64,000 nt of DNA from Aeromicrobium marinum DSM 15272. GTDB taxonomy: Bacteria > Actinomycetota > Actinomycetes > Propionibacteriales > Nocardioidaceae. Shown one piece after another: positions 31,532-41,146 of the stretch (position 1 is its first letter; the number at the start of each line of letters is the position of its first letter). A program made the position numbers and the translations under genes. Below the pieces are notes generated by a model. It saw only the letters and a program-made list of their open reading frames with translations. It did not search any database and was not told where the DNA came from. The stretch is from NCBI RefSeq assembly GCF_000160775.2, contig NZ_CM001024.1, positions 3,013,196-3,077,195 on the forward strand, read 5' to 3'.

Positions 31532-32157
31532 TGGCGGTTCGTATCGACAAGGTCGTCACCTCCGGCCAGTTCGCCCTCGACGGCGGCAGCTGGGACGTCG
31601 ACAACAATGTGTGGCTGGTCGGCGACGACCGCGAGGTGCTGGTGATCGACGCCCCGCACGACGCCCCGGCGATCGCGGCCGCGGTCGGCGACCGCACGGT
31701 GGTCGGCATCGTGCTGACCCACGGCCACAACGACCACGTCAACGCGGCCGTCGAGCTGGCCGACACGACGGGGGCCGAGATCTGGTTCCCACCCCAGGAC
31801 CGCATGCTGTGGGACGTCGAGCACGACTCGCCCCCCGACCACGAGCTGGTCGACGGCGCGACGTTCGAGGTCGCCGGCGTCACCCTCCGGGCCCTCCACA
31901 CCCCGGGTCACTCCCCGGGCAGCACCTGTCTGTACGCGGAGTCGCTGGGGGCGGTTTTCAGCGGTGACACGCTGTTCAACGGCGGCCCGGGCGCGACCGG
32001 ACGGTCCTACTCCAGCTTCGACACGATCGTCGACTCCATCCGCGAACGACTCCTGACGTTGCCGCCCGAGACCGTGGTGCACACCGGTCATGGCGACGAC
32101 ACGTCGATCGGCGCGGAGGCCCCGCACCTGCAGGAGTGGCTCGACCGCGGTCACTGA
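31531..32157 (+). CDS. MBL-fold metallo-hydrolase, partner of mycothiol dehydrogenase
   Basis: 208 aa, glyoxalase-II-like. Metal ligands THGHNDH (His64, His66, Asp68, His69), then HTPGHSPGS and FSGDTLF supply the rest of the dinuclear site. The start ATG shares one base with the dehydrogenase stop (TGATG). In actinobacteria this pair is conserved, and the hydrolase is thought to release formate from S-formylmycothiol or to handle other mycothiol thioesters. That specific reaction is inferred. Confidence 0.88.
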   Translation: MAVRIDKVVTSGQFALDGGSWDVDNNVWLVGDDREVLVIDAPHDAPAIAAAVGDRTVVGIVLTHGHNDHVNAAVELADTTGAEIWFPPQDRMLWDVEHDSPPDHELVDGATFEVAGVTLRALHTPGHSPGSTCLYAESLGAVFSGDTLFNGGPGATGRSYSSFDTIVDSIRERLLTLPPETVVHTGHGDDTSIGAEAPHLQEWLDRGH

Positions 32158-32174
32158 CCGGGAGTCGCCGGGCC

Positions 32175-32480
32175 GGTGGTTGAGGTGTGACGAGCCTCGA
32201 GTGGCTCGGTGGTTGAGGTGTGACGAGCTCTGCGAGGAGCCTCGAAACCACCTGGGTGAGGGGTGGTGGTTTCGAGGGCGCTCGTTCCTCGCGCCGCCTC
32301 AACCACCGGGTGGCGTCGCGGGTGGTGGTTTCGAGGGCGCTCGTTCCTCGCGCCGCCTCGACCACCCGGTGGCGCAGCATGGTGGTTTCGAGGGCGCTCG
32401 TTCCTCGCGCCGCCTCAACCACCGGGTGGCGTGCCGTGGTGGTTTCGAGGGCGCTCGTTCCTCGCGCCGCCTCAACCACC
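32175..32480. repeat. Tandem array of GGTGGTT palindromic elements filling a 459-nt gap
   Basis: Four near-identical 43-nt units start at 32265, 32324, 32381 and 32438, each running from GGTGGTTTCGAGG to CCTC(A/G)ACCACC, so each can form a hairpin. They are preceded by a related palindrome at 32208-32252 and a half copy at 32175-32195, both starting GGTGGTTGAGGTGTGACGAG. Period is 57-59 nt. The space between the hydrolase stop (32157) and the Rex promoter contains no credible gene; short open frames there read the repeat itself. Confidence 0.9.
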
Positions 32481-32524
32481 GGTGGCGTGGCGGGTGAGAT
32501 CGCGCACCCCGCCGGATGACGATT

Positions 32525-32553
32525 TTGTGAACACCTTCACGAACTCCTAGAAT
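32525..32553 (+). promoter_or_regulatory. rex-hem promoter overlapped by a Rex operator
   Basis: The Rex operator TGTGAAC-ACC-TTCACG spans 32526-32541 and matches the actinobacterial consensus TGTGAACNNNTTCACA at all but the last base. It covers a -35-like TTGTGA (32525-32530), which is 17 nt from a -10 TAGAAT (32548-32553). Binding of NAD+-bound Rex would block transcription of its own operon. Confidence 0.85.
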
Positions 32554-32616
32554 GAAGCGCGCTGCGTGGGCCCGTCCCGTCAGGGAAATCCCCAGGTCCG
32601 ACGCCGCAGGAGTGCT

Positions 32617-33297
32617 GTGACAATTCTTCGCAACGACCGCACCGTCCCGCCGGGGCGGGAGGTGCCGGACGCGACCGTGGCTCGTCTTCCGGTCTACCTG
32701 CGCGCGCTGAACGCGCTCGCGGAGGCCGGGACCCCCACCTGCTCGTCGGTCGATCTCGCGGCTGCTGCCGGGGTGAACCCCGCCAAGCTGCGCAAGGATC
32801 TGTCGCACCTCGGCTCCTACGGTACCCGGGGGGTCGGCTACGACGTCGAGCACCTCCGGCACGAGGTCGCCCGCGCGATCGGGCAGACCCAGGACTGGGA
32901 CGTCGTCATCGTCGGGGTCGGTCATCTCGGCACGGCGCTGTCGTCCTACCAGGGGTTCAGCACCCGCGGCATCCGCATCGTCGCGCTCGTCGATGCCGAC
33001 CCGACTCGCATCGGCACCACCGTCGCCGGCCTGGAGGTCGAGCCGGTCGACCGGCTGCCCGCGATCGTCGCTGAACGGGGCATCCGCATCGCCGTCGTCG
33101 CGACGCCCGGCGCGGCCGCCCAGGAGGTCGCCGACGTGCTCGTCGCCGCCGGGGTCACGAGCATCCTCAACTTCGCGCCCGCGCACCTGGAGGTGCCGAA
33201 CGGCGTCGACGTGCGCAAGGTGGACCTGTCCATCGAGCTGCAGATCCTGGCGTACCACCAGCAGCGGCGCGCCGACGAGACGGAGGCGACGGCATGA
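32617..33297 (+). CDS. rex: Redox-sensing transcriptional repressor Rex
   Basis: 226 aa from the GTG at 32617 (AGGAG at 32608-32612). The N-terminal winged-helix domain (RLPVYLRALNALAEAG...LRKDLSHLGSYGTRGVGY) is followed by a Rossmann domain with GVGHLG and a C-terminal swapped helix. Rex senses the NADH/NAD+ ratio and represses respiratory genes when NADH is low. It is the first gene of a heme operon, as in Streptomyces, and has an operator in its own promoter; a second Rex-like site lies before nuoA at 59837. Its stop is embedded in a tandem 80-bp repeat that continues to hemA. Confidence 0.95.
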   Translation: MTILRNDRTVPPGREVPDATVARLPVYLRALNALAEAGTPTCSSVDLAAAAGVNPAKLRKDLSHLGSYGTRGVGYDVEHLRHEVARAIGQTQDWDVVIVGVGHLGTALSSYQGFSTRGIRIVALVDADPTRIGTTVAGLEVEPVDRLPAIVAERGIRIAVVATPGAAAQEVADVLVAAGVTSILNFAPAHLEVPNGVDVRKVDLSIELQILAYHQQRRADETEATA

Positions 33298-33377
33298 GCG
33301 AGCGTCAGCGAGTGAACCGTGGATACGTCATGCCGGCGTCTGCGTACCGTGCCCTTCCGACGGAGGCGACGGCATGA
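33294..33377 (+). CDS. 27-aa coupled frame, repeat copy 1
   Basis: The frame begins with an ATG overlapping the rex TGA, with GGAGG 7 nt upstream, and reads MSERQRVNRGYVMPASAYRA, then LPTEATA. Its last residues (TEATA) equal the end of Rex because of the repeat. It ends in an ATGA overlap with the next copy. It may be translated simply to carry ribosomes through the insertion; a protein function is unsupported. Confidence 0.4.
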   Translation: MSERQRVNRGYVMPASAYRALPTEATA

Positions 33378-33457
33378 GCGAGCGTCAGCGAGTGAACCGT
33401 GGATCCGTCATGCCGGCGTCTGCGTACCGTGCTGTTCCGACGGAGGCGACGGCATGA
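33374..33457 (+). CDS. 27-aa coupled frame, repeat copy 2
   Basis: Same layout as the preceding frame, with Ser for Tyr at position 11 and Val for Leu at position 21. The TGA overlaps the hemA ATG at 33454. The near-perfect identity of the two copies shows the duplication is recent or kept uniform. Confidence 0.4.
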   Translation: MSERQRVNRGSVMPASAYRAVPTEATA

Positions 33458-34740
33458 GCGTTCTTGTCGTGGGGATGTCCCACCGGTCGGCGCCGATCGA
33501 CGTGCTCGAGCGGGCGTCGCTCGACACCGACGCGGGCCTGAAGCTGGCCAGCCGCGTCCTGGAGACCCCCTTCATCACCGAGTCGGTGGTCATCTCGACC
33601 TGCAACCGCGTCGAGGTCTACGTGGAGGCCGAGCGGTTCCACGGGGCCATCGAGGAGCTGTCGCGGCTGTTCGCCGAGCACGCCGGCCTCGACCGTGACG
33701 AGCTCGTGCAGCACCTCTACGTGCACTACGACGATGCCGCCGTCGCCCACCTGTTCGGGGTGGCCGCGGGCATGGACTCCATGATCCTGGGGGAGAGCCA
33801 GATCCTGGGCCAGGTCCGGCAGTCGTTGCAGACCGCGCAGGCCGAGTCGACCGTGGGCACGGCCCTCAACACCTTGTTCCAGCAGGCGCTGCGCATCGGC
33901 AAGCGCGGTCACGCCGAGACCGGCATCGACCGGCTCGCGCCGTCGGTGGTCACCGCCGCGCTCGACGCCGCCGGGACCCCGGACGCCTCGACCCGCTACC
34001 TGGTCGCGGGTGCCGGCACGATGGCCAACCTCGCCGTGCGCACGTTGGTCGACCGTGGCGTCGCACCGCAGCGGATCATGGTCGCCAACCGCACCTACCA
34101 GCGGGCGTACGAGCTGGTGGCCGCGTTCGGCGTCAGCGCCGTCCGCTGGCAGGCCCTCGACGTCGAGCTGGCCGCCGCCGACGTGCTCGTCAGCTGCACC
34201 GGGGCCACGGGCGTGGTGTTCGACGCCGACCGCATCCGGACGGCGGCCGCCGGCCGGTCGATGACGCTCGTGGACCTCGCGCTGCCCCGCGACATCGCGG
34301 CCGACACCGTCGCGATCGACGGCGTCACCCTGATCGACCTGACGGTGCTGTCGCAGCAGGCGGCCACCGCCGAGATCGCCGCCGACGTCGACCAGGTGCG
34401 CGCCATCGTCGACGACGAGGTGCGCAGCTTCCTGGCCGCCAAGTCCGCGTCGGCGGTCACGCCCACCGTCGTGGCCCTGCGCAGCATGGCCACCGAGGTC
34501 GTCGCGGCCGAGACCGAGCGGCTGGAATCACGGCTGGCCGGCCTCGACGAGGCCCAGCTGGCCGAGGTCCGCACGGCGCTGCGCCGCGTCTCCGAGAAGC
34601 TCATCCACGCCCCCACCGTGCGGGTCCAGCAGCTCGTCGAGGGCCCCGCCGGGCTCACCTACGCCGACGCGCTGGCCGACCTGTTCGCCCTCGACCCGGC
34701 CGCCGTCGAGGCGGTCACGGGAGTGGGTGACCAGCCATGA
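33454..34740 (+). CDS. hemA: Glutamyl-tRNA reductase
   Basis: 428 aa. Makes glutamate-1-semialdehyde from glutamyl-tRNA with NADPH, the first step of C5-pathway heme synthesis. Catalytic Cys50 is in [19 protein letters not shown] and the NADP Rossmann region [11 protein letters not shown] follow, then a helical dimerisation domain. The ATG at 33454 is preceded by GGAGG (33442-33446) inside the third, partial copy of the 80-bp repeat. The stop overlaps hemC (ATGA). Confidence 0.95.
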   Translation: MSVLVVGMSHRSAPIDVLERASLDTDAGLKLASRVLETPFITESVVISTCNRVEVYVEAERFHGAIEELSRLFAEHAGLDRDELVQHLYVHYDDAAVAHLFGVAAGMDSMILGESQILGQVRQSLQTAQAESTVGTALNTLFQQALRIGKRGHAETGIDRLAPSVVTAALDAAGTPDASTRYLVAGAGTMANLAVRTLVDRGVAPQRIMVANRTYQRAYELVAAFGVSAVRWQALDVELAAADVLVSCTGATGVVFDADRIRTAAAGRSMTLVDLALPRDIAADTVAIDGVTLIDLTVLSQQAATAEIAADVDQVRAIVDDEVRSFLAAKSASAVTPTVVALRSMATEVVAAETERLESRLAGLDEAQLAEVRTALRRVSEKLIHAPTVRVQQLVEGPAGLTYADALADLFALDPAAVEAVTGVGDQP

Positions 34741-35672
34741 CCGTCCAGCTGCCCGCCCTGCGCCTGGGCACCCGCGCCAGCGTGCTCGCCCGCACCCAGT
34801 CCGGCCACGTCGCGGACCGCATCACCGAGGTCAGCGGCCGAGCCGTCGAGCTCGTGACCATCAGCACCGAGGGCGACCGGTCGACCGGTCCGCTCGCCGA
34901 GATGGGTGGCCAGGGAGTGTTCGTCGCCGCGTTGCGGGAGGCGGTCGCGGCCGGCCACGTCGACCTGGCCGTGCACTCGCTCAAGGACCTGCCGACCGCG
35001 CCCGACCCGCGCCTGGCCCTGGCCGCCGTCCCGCCCCGCGAGGACGTGCGTGACGTGGTGGTGGCCCGCGACGGCTTGACGCTCGGCGAGCTGCCCCAGG
35101 GCGCCCGCATCGGCACCGGGTCGCCGCGTCGTGAGGCGCAGATCAACGCGCTGGGTCTCGGCGTCGAGATCGTCCCCATCCGTGGCAACGTCGACACCCG
35201 CATCGGCAAGGTCGCCAGCGGCGAGGTCGACGCCGTCGTGCTCGCCCGCGCCGGTCTGCTGCGGCTCGGACGGGCCGACGAGGCCACCGAGGTGCTCGAC
35301 CCCATCCAGGTCCTCCCGGCCCCCGGTCAGGGTGCCCTGGCCGTGGAGTGCCGCGCCGGCGACGACGAGCTGATCGGCCTGCTGGCCGCGCTCGACGACG
35401 CCGACACCCGGGCAGCCGTGACCGCCGAGCGCAGCCTGCTGGCCGCGCTCGAGGCCGGCTGTTCCGCCCCCGTCGGAGCTCTCGCCGAGGTCGCCTGGGG
35501 CGACGACGGCGACGAGCTCTGGATCCGAGCCGTGGTCGCCGACCCGTCCGGATCCCCCACCATCCGCCTGTCCGCGACCGGTCTGCCCGCCGAGGCCGCC
35601 GCGGTCGGGGAGCGTCTCGCTGCCGAGATGCTCGCCGACGGAGCCGATCGGATCATGGCGCCCGTGCCATGA
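34737..35672 (+). CDS. hemC: Porphobilinogen deaminase (hydroxymethylbilane synthase)
   Basis: 311 aa. Polymerises four porphobilinogen units on a dipyrromethane cofactor attached to Cys242 (EAGCSAPVG). Other motifs are [13 protein letters not shown] at the N-terminus, VHSLKDLPT, and [10 protein letters not shown] with substrate-binding arginines. Joined to hemA and hemD by 4-nt overlaps. Confidence 0.95.
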   Translation: MTVQLPALRLGTRASVLARTQSGHVADRITEVSGRAVELVTISTEGDRSTGPLAEMGGQGVFVAALREAVAAGHVDLAVHSLKDLPTAPDPRLALAAVPPREDVRDVVVARDGLTLGELPQGARIGTGSPRREAQINALGLGVEIVPIRGNVDTRIGKVASGEVDAVVLARAGLLRLGRADEATEVLDPIQVLPAPGQGALAVECRAGDDELIGLLAALDDADTRAAVTAERSLLAALEAGCSAPVGALAEVAWGDDGDELWIRAVVADPSGSPTIRLSATGLPAEAAAVGERLAAEMLADGADRIMAPVP

Positions 35673-37375
35673 CTCGACCGACCGACACCGAGAACCCCGG
35701 CAGCACGACAAGGAAGAACCACGTGACCATCACCACCGCAGCCCGCGAGGTCGCCCCCGCCACGAAGGGAGGCGCACCGGCAGGAACCGCCAAGAAGTCC
35801 ACGGCCAAGCGCCTCGGGCACGTCAGCTTCGTCGGCGCAGGCCCCGGCGACGCGAGCCTCCTGACCGTCCGCGCGGCCGAGCTCCTCGCCACCGCCGACG
35901 TCGTCATCACCGAACTGCCCGAGCAGGCGAACCTCGTCGTCACCGACGCCGAGGTCGTCGACGGGGGTGTCGGCGAGGACGGCGAGCTGCTCACGCACGC
36001 CGCCCGCGCCCGCCTCGTGGTGCGCCACGCCAAGACCGGCGCCCACGTCGTCCGCCTGATCTCCGGCGACCCGTTCACCTACGCCACGGGACCGGAGGAG
36101 GCCGCCGCGTGCGCCAAGGCCGGCATCGCGTTCGAGATCGTACCCGGCATCTCGTCGGTGTCGGCAGTGCCCGCGTACGCCGGCGTGCCGCTGACCAACC
36201 GCACCCATCGGGAGTACCGCACGGTCAGCGTCGGCGACGCCACGATCGCCTGGGACGAGCTCGGCGGTGACGACACCCTCGTGCTGCTCTCGGCGGTCGC
36301 CCGCATCGGCGAGGCCGCCGACGGCCTCATCGCCGCCGGCCGCTCCGCCGAGACGCCGGTCGCGATGACCCGGGTCGGCACGACCACCGAGCAGTCCACC
36401 GTCGTCAGCACCCTCGGGGCGATCGCGGCCGACGCCAAGGAGGCCGGCATGACGTCGCCGGCCATCACGGTCGTCGGCGAGGTCGTCGCGATGCGTGAGG
36501 CGTTGTCGTGGTTCGAGACCAAGCCGCTGTACGGGTGGCGCATCCTGGTGCCGCGCACCAAGGAGCAGTCGGCCGGCCTGGCCCGGCGTCTGCGGGGCTA
36601 CGGCGCGATCTCCGAGGAGGTCCCGACGATCTCGGTCGAGCCGCCTCGCAACCCGCAGCAGATGGACAAGGCCGTGCGCGGTCTGGTCGAGGGCCGCTAC
36701 GAGTGGATCGCGTTCACCAGCGTCAACGCCGTCAAGGCCGTGCGCGAGAAGTTCGAGGAGTACGGGCTCGACGCACGGGCGTTCTCGGGTCTGAAGATCG
36801 CGGCCGTCGGTGACAAGACCGCCGAGGCGATCGCCACCTGGGGCATCCGCGCCGATCTCGTGCCGACCGGCGAGCAGTCCGCCCGCGGGTTGCTGGAGGA
36901 CTGGCCGCCCTACGACGAGTCGCTCGACCCGATCAACCGGGTGTTCCTCCCGCGGGCCGACATCGCGACCGAGACCCTCGTGGCCGGTCTGGTCGACCTC
37001 GGGTGGGAGGTCGACGACGTCACCGCGTACCGCACCGTGCGGGCGGCCCCGCCGCCGGCGCCGACCCGCGAGGCGATCAAGTCGGGCAAGTTCGACGCCG
37101 TGCTGTTCACGTCGAGCTCGACCGTCCGCAACCTCGTGGGCATCGCCGGCAAGCCGCACCCGTCGACGATCATCGCGTGCATCGGACCGGCGACGGCCAA
37201 GACCGCCGAGGAGCACGGCCTGCGGGTCGACGTCCTGGCGGAGTCGCCGTCGGTGGACGTGCTCGCCGACGCCCTGGCGGACTTCGGTGCCACCCGCCGG
37301 CTGTCGATGCTGGAGGCCGGCGAGCCGGTCACCAAGCCGTCCCAGCGCCGCCCGTCGTCGCGCCGCAAGGCCTGA
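35669..37375 (+). CDS. hemD: Fused uroporphyrinogen-III methyltransferase / uroporphyrinogen-III synthase
   Basis: 568 aa from the ATG that overlaps the hemC stop; a GTG at 35723 with AAGGAAG upstream would give 550 aa and is a fair alternative. Residues about 50-285 are a tetrapyrrole methylase domain ([39 protein letters not shown]). Residues about 295-540 are the HemD synthase ([33 protein letters not shown]). One chain thus closes the ring and may feed sirohaem/cobalamin, a fusion common in actinobacteria. In the methylase the usual GDPFVFGRG loop reads GDPFTYATG, which raises doubt whether the domain still methylates. Confidence 0.92.
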   Translation: MTRPTDTENPGSTTRKNHVTITTAAREVAPATKGGAPAGTAKKSTAKRLGHVSFVGAGPGDASLLTVRAAELLATADVVITELPEQANLVVTDAEVVDGGVGEDGELLTHAARARLVVRHAKTGAHVVRLISGDPFTYATGPEEAAACAKAGIAFEIVPGISSVSAVPAYAGVPLTNRTHREYRTVSVGDATIAWDELGGDDTLVLLSAVARIGEAADGLIAAGRSAETPVAMTRVGTTTEQSTVVSTLGAIAADAKEAGMTSPAITVVGEVVAMREALSWFETKPLYGWRILVPRTKEQSAGLARRLRGYGAISEEVPTISVEPPRNPQQMDKAVRGLVEGRYEWIAFTSVNAVKAVREKFEEYGLDARAFSGLKIAAVGDKTAEAIATWGIRADLVPTGEQSARGLLEDWPPYDESLDPINRVFLPRADIATETLVAGLVDLGWEVDDVTAYRTVRAAPPPAPTREAIKSGKFDAVLFTSSSTVRNLVGIAGKPHPSTIIACIGPATAKTAEEHGLRVDVLAESPSVDVLADALADFGATRRLSMLEAGEPVTKPSQRRPSSRRKA

Positions 37376-37377
37376 CG

Positions 37378-38349
37378 ATGGTGTACCCCGGCGACCGGCC
37401 CCGACGGCTGCGGACCTCCGCAGCCGTCCGGGGCCTCGTCCGGGAGACGCGGTACGAGCCCGCCCAGCTGGTGCTGCCGATGTTCGTCGGCGAGGGACTC
37501 ACCGAGCCGCGCCCCGTCAGCAGCATGCCGGGCGTCGTGCAGCACACCCGTGACTCGGCCCGGGCCGCGGTCGCCGAGGCCGCCGAGCTCGGGCTCGGCG
37601 GAGTCATGCTGTTCGGGGTTCCCGAGCACAAGGACGCGTCCGGGTCCGGGGCCCTCGATCCCGCCGGCATCCTCAACGTCGCGATCGCGGACGCCCGGTC
37701 GGAGGCCGGTGACGCCCTCGTCGTGATGAGCGACCTGTGCCTGGACGAGTTCACCGACCACGGCCACTGCGGCGTCCTGGACGACCGGGGCCGGGTCGAC
37801 AACGACGCCACGCTGGAGATCTACGGCCGGATGGCCGTGGCCCAGGCCGAGGCCGGTGCCCACTGGGTCGGTCCGAGCGGCATGATGGACGGCCAGGTGG
37901 GCGTCGTGCGGGCCGCGCTCGACGCAGCGGGGCAGGTCGACGTCGCGATCCTCGCGTACGCCGCCAAGTACGCCTCGGCGTTCTACGGCCCCTTCCGCGA
38001 GGCAGCCGGTTCGTCCCTGGTCGGCGACCGACGCACCTACCAGCAGGACCCGGCGAACGGGCGGGAGGCGCTGCGCGAGGTGCTGCTCGACGTCGCCGAG
38101 GGCGCCGACGTGGTGATGGTCAAGCCGGCCCTGGGCTACCTCGACCTGGTGGCCGCGATCCGTGACCGGGTCAGCGTCCCGGTGGCCGCCTACAACGTGT
38201 CGGGGGAGTACGCGATGCTCGAGGCCGCCGCCGAGCGCGGCTGGATCGACCGTGAGCGCGCGATCGACGAGACCGTCACGTCGATCAGGCGCGCCGGGGC
38301 CGACATTGTCCTGACCTACTGGGCTGCCGAGATCGCCCGTCGTCGCTGA
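37378..38349 (+). CDS. hemB: Delta-aminolevulinic acid dehydratase (porphobilinogen synthase)
   Basis: 323 aa. Condenses two 5-aminolevulinate molecules. Active-site lysines are Lys197 (AYAAKYAS) and Lys249 ([10 protein letters not shown]). The metal loop is [14 protein letters not shown], with Cys121 and Cys131 but Asp123 where zinc-type enzymes have a third Cys, a form common in actinobacteria. Begins 2 nt after hemD and is the last gene before a strong hairpin at 38381. Confidence 0.95.
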   Translation: MVYPGDRPRRLRTSAAVRGLVRETRYEPAQLVLPMFVGEGLTEPRPVSSMPGVVQHTRDSARAAVAEAAELGLGGVMLFGVPEHKDASGSGALDPAGILNVAIADARSEAGDALVVMSDLCLDEFTDHGHCGVLDDRGRVDNDATLEIYGRMAVAQAEAGAHWVGPSGMMDGQVGVVRAALDAAGQVDVAILAYAAKYASAFYGPFREAAGSSLVGDRRTYQQDPANGREALREVLLDVAEGADVVMVKPALGYLDLVAAIRDRVSVPVAAYNVSGEYAMLEAAAERGWIDRERAIDETVTSIRRAGADIVLTYWAAEIARRR

Positions 38350-38380
38350 CCCTCACGATCCCGGCGGTCAGCTGCGGAAC

Positions 38381-38415
38381 GACGAAGGCCCCCACCACCG
38401 GTGGGGGCCTTCGTC
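38381..38415. terminator. Bidirectional hairpin terminator after hemB
   Basis: Perfect 16-bp stem, GACGAAGGCCCCCACC (38381-38396) with its complement at 38400-38415, and a 3-nt loop. It sits between the convergent ends of hemB and the lytic transglycosylase gene, and serves either direction. Confidence 0.9.
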
Positions 38416-38429
38416 GTCGTGTGCGGGTG

Positions 38430-39632
38430 TCAGCTGAGCAGGCTGGTGATGCAGTTCAGCAGACCGACCACGTCGAACGACATGATGCCGGTCGCGAGGC
38501 ACTGCATCTTGGCCTGCGCCCAGGTGAGCGTGCTGGAGCCCGGCGCCGTGCCCGTGCCGGAGGTCGAGGTGCCGGCACCGGTGAGGTCGTTGACCAGACC
38601 GTTGACGAGCCCGGTGACACCCGGGGAGGGTGCGGGGGCCGGCGGTGCGGTGGTGCCGCCGCCGGTGCCGGGCGTCCCGCCCGTGCCGCCGCCGGACGCC
38701 GGGGGAGCGGTGGTGCCGCCGCCCGTGGACCCGGGGGTCGCCGGGGGCGGGTTCGCGGCCACGCGCTCGGCCTCGGCCGCAGCCTGCCGGTCGCTCTCGC
38801 TGATCGACTGGTCCATGGCCCGGTTGACGACCGGCGCGGAGGCCCGCAGGTTGTTGGGCGCCTCGGTGAAGTCGCCCTGGGCGTAGGCCTCGGAGATCGC
38901 GATGACGGTGTCGGCGTAGGTGCCGGAGCGGTTGTAGCGCAGCACCGCGGACCGCAGGTCCTCGGGGTTGCTCAGGTCGCCGTCGCCGGCGCACAGGTAG
39001 ATGCCGGCCGCCGTGGCCGAGTCGTCGATGTCCTGGGGGTTCTTGGTGCCGTCGTTGTCGGCGTCGACGCCGACCGACGCCCAGGTGCCGGGGATGAACT
39101 GCATCGGGCCGACGGCGCGGTCGAACACGGCGTTCTGGTCGAGGGCACCGTTGTCGGTGTCGTTGATGCGGGCGGTGTCGCTGCTGCCGTCGAGCAGCGG
39201 ACCGAAGATGCCGGGGGTCGCGACGCCGTCGGCGTTCAGCGAGTTGCCGTTGATGCGGCCGTGGTTGGACTCCACCCGACCGACCGCGGCGAGCAGGTGC
39301 CACGGCAGGCGGCAGGACTCGTCGGCCTGGGCCAGGAGGGTCTCGGCGCGGCGGTAGGCCGAGACGGCTGCCACCGGGATGCCGTTGGTCGACAGGGTCG
39401 CGAGGGCGCCGTCGGCACCGGCGCGCGGGTCGATGCCGGCCGGGTCGGCCTGCACGCTGGCGGGCTGGTCGAACGGGGTGCTCGGGACGGACGGGATCGC
39501 GGAGGCGTCGTCGTCGCCCGCGGCCGAGGCGAGGCTGGTGTTGGTCAACGCGGCTCCCCATGCGCCGACCAGCACGGCCATCGGCACCAGGGCGCTGGCC
39601 TTCTGCCACCGCGTGAGCTTGCGAGCTCGCAT
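38430..39632 (-). CDS. Secreted lytic transglycosylase
   Basis: 400 aa. Signal peptide: KLTRWQK then a hydrophobic stretch (about 12-35) and a likely cut near Ala38. The SLT catalytic Glu is Glu121 in GRVESNHGR, followed by GVATPGIFGPLLDG and AVGPMQFIPGTW, typical of the MltB-like/SLT-2 branch. Residues about 300-360 are a Pro/Gly/Thr-rich linker, and the last 30 residues (with QCLATGIMSF and LNCITSLLS) form a small conserved-looking tail with two Cys. It cuts glycan strands of peptidoglycan outside the cell. GGGAGGAATT before the ATG at 39632 supports that start. Confidence 0.88.
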   Translation of the reverse strand: MRARKLTRWQKASALVPMAVLVGAWGAALTNTSLASAAGDDDASAIPSVPSTPFDQPASVQADPAGIDPRAGADGALATLSTNGIPVAAVSAYRRAETLLAQADESCRLPWHLLAAVGRVESNHGRINGNSLNADGVATPGIFGPLLDGSSDTARINDTDNGALDQNAVFDRAVGPMQFIPGTWASVGVDADNDGTKNPQDIDDSATAAGIYLCAGDGDLSNPEDLRSAVLRYNRSGTYADTVIAISEAYAQGDFTEAPNNLRASAPVVNRAMDQSISESDRQAAAEAERVAANPPPATPGSTGGGTTAPPASGGGTGGTPGTGGGTTAPPAPAPSPGVTGLVNGLVNDLTGAGTSTSGTGTAPGSSTLTWAQAKMQCLATGIMSFDVVGLLNCITSLLS

Positions 39633-39661
39633 CGAATTCCTCCCAGACAGCAGGCGAGTCA

Positions 39662-39677
39662 GACGCCTGCAGGCGTC
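39662..39677. promoter_or_regulatory. Perfect 16-nt palindrome GACGCCTGCAGGCGTC
   Basis: It lies 30 nt upstream of the lytic transglycosylase ATG, where an operator or 5'-UTR hairpin would be. A TGTAAC sequence (minus strand) follows a few bases upstream. No known regulator was matched. Confidence 0.45.
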
Positions 39678-39796
39678 ACAGCATGTTACAGCCATCGTGC
39701 GGTTCGACCAACCGGGTCGACGACTGCACAACGACCCGGGTGTGATCGAGGTTACGCCGCTCGGACTCCCGCGGCGCCGCCGGTCGCCCGACCGGG

Positions 39797-39802
39797 GACA
39801 AT
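39797..39802 (+). promoter_or_regulatory. Candidate -10 box for leaderless hemL mRNA
   Basis: GACAAT ends 6 nt before the hemL ATG at 39809; no ribosome site is present in between. Confidence 0.4.
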
Positions 39803-39808
39803 GGGGGC

Positions 39809-41146
39809 ATGGCCACCACCGACGAGTCCGCCCGTCTCTTCGACCGCGCGAAGGTGGTCTCGCCCGGTGGCGTGAACTCACCGGTCCGCGCGTTCCGGGC
39901 CGTCGGCGGGGTCCCGCGCTTCATGGCGCAGGGTGCGGGGGCCTACCTCACCGACGTCGACGGCAGCACCTACGTCGACCTGGTCGGCTCGTGGGGGCCG
40001 ATGCTCCTGGGTCACGCGCATCCCGAGGTGGTCGCGGCGGTCCGCGACGCCGCCGGGCGCGGTACGTCGTTCGGCACCCCCAGCGAGCCCGAGGTGCTGC
40101 TCGCCGAGGAGATCGTGGCGCGGACCCCGGTCGAGCAGGTGCGTCTGGTGTCGTCGGGCACCGAGGCGACGATGTCGGCGGTGCGCCTGGCGCGGGCGGC
40201 GACGGGCCGGGACCTGATCGTCAAGTTCGCCGGCTGCTACCACGGTCACGTCGACCCGTTGCTCGCCGAGGCCGGCTCGGGCGTCGTCACCCTGGGCATC
40301 CCGGGGACGCCCGGCGTGCCCGACCACGTCGCCGCCGACACGGTCGTGCTGCCGTACCACGACCGTGAGGCGCTGACCCGCGTGTTCGACGAGATGGGCG
40401 ACCGCATCGCGTGCCTCATCACCGAGGCGGCCCCCGGCAACATGGGCGTGATCGCCCCTGAGCCCGGCTTCAACGCCTTCCTCTCGGCCCTCTGCCGCCG
40501 ACACGGGGCCCTGTTCATCAGCGACGAGGTGATGACCGGGTTCCGGGTCACCCGGCACGGCCAGTGGGGGCTCGACGGCGCGGTGGAGGGCTGGATGCCC
40601 GACCTGCTGACGTTCGGCAAGGTCATGGGTGGGGGGTTCCCCGCCGCCGCGTTCGGCGGGCGGCGCGACCTGATGGAGATGCTCGCGCCGGTCGGCCCGG
40701 TCTACCAGGCCGGCACCCTGTCGGGGAACCCGATCGCGTCGACTGCCGGCCTCACGACCCTGCGGCTCGCGACCGAGGAGGTCTACGCCGGCCTGCAGGC
40801 GGCGTCGACCACGCTGCAGGGCGCGGTCGCGGAGGCCCTCACGGCCGCGGGGGTCGAGCACGTCGTGCAGTCCACCGGCACGATGTTCAGCGTGTTCTGG
40901 GGGCCGGACCCGGTGCGCGACTTCGCCGGGGCGCAGGCCCAGCAGACCTGGCGCTACGCCGCCTTCTTCCACGCGATGCTGGACGCCGGCGTGTACCTGC
41001 CGCCGAGCGCCTTCGAGGCCTGGTTCCTGTCGGCGGCCCACGACGGGGAGGCACTCTCTAGAATCATCGAGGCACTGCCGGGCGCCGCCCGGGCCGCAGC
41101 CGCGGCGACCGATCCCGATGGACGACCGAGGAAGCAGGGTCACTGA
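39809..41146 (+). CDS. hemL: Glutamate-1-semialdehyde 2,1-aminomutase
   Basis: 445 aa class III aminotransferase. The PLP lysine is Lys271 in [13 protein letters not shown]-terminal [13 protein letters not shown] and [14 protein letters not shown] are family hallmarks. Converts glutamate-1-semialdehyde (HemA product) to 5-aminolevulinate (HemB substrate), so it completes the pathway begun in the rex operon although it is separately transcribed. The stop shares a base with the next start (TGATG). Confidence 0.95.
   Translation: MATTDESARLFDRAKVVSPGGVNSPVRAFRAVGGVPRFMAQGAGAYLTDVDGSTYVDLVGSWGPMLLGHAHPEVVAAVRDAAGRGTSFGTPSEPEVLLAEEIVARTPVEQVRLVSSGTEATMSAVRLARAATGRDLIVKFAGCYHGHVDPLLAEAGSGVVTLGIPGTPGVPDHVAADTVVLPYHDREALTRVFDEMGDRIACLITEAAPGNMGVIAPEPGFNAFLSALCRRHGALFISDEVMTGFRVTRHGQWGLDGAVEGWMPDLLTFGKVMGGGFPAAAFGGRRDLMEMLAPVGPVYQAGTLSGNPIASTAGLTTLRLATEEVYAGLQAASTTLQGAVAEALTAAGVEHVVQSTGTMFSVFWGPDPVRDFAGAQAQQTWRYAAFFHAMLDAGVYLPPSAFEAWFLSAAHDGEALSRIIEALPGAARAAAAATDPDGRPRKQGH

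Larger units (their letters stand above)
33281..33460 (+). repeat. Tandem 80-bp direct repeat (2.25 copies) between rex and hemA
   Basis: 33281-33360 and 33361-33440 differ at three positions, and 33441-33460 repeats the first 20 nt (CGGAGGCGACGGCATGAGCG). Each copy carries GGAGG and an ATGA stop/start overlap, so the rex stop, two short frames and the hemA start are linked in series. It looks like a duplication of a translation-initiation segment. Confidence 0.95.

Noticed and set aside
32265-32480. CRISPR-like array
   Set aside because: Units are 43 nt with only 14-16-nt linkers, each unit is itself a palindrome, and there are no cas genes; it is an intergenic palindrome array.
31976-32550. 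Repeat-encoded open frames on both strands with repeated SRALVPRAAS or EAARGTSALETT
   Set aside because: They are translations of the tandem repeat, with no ribosome site or family match.
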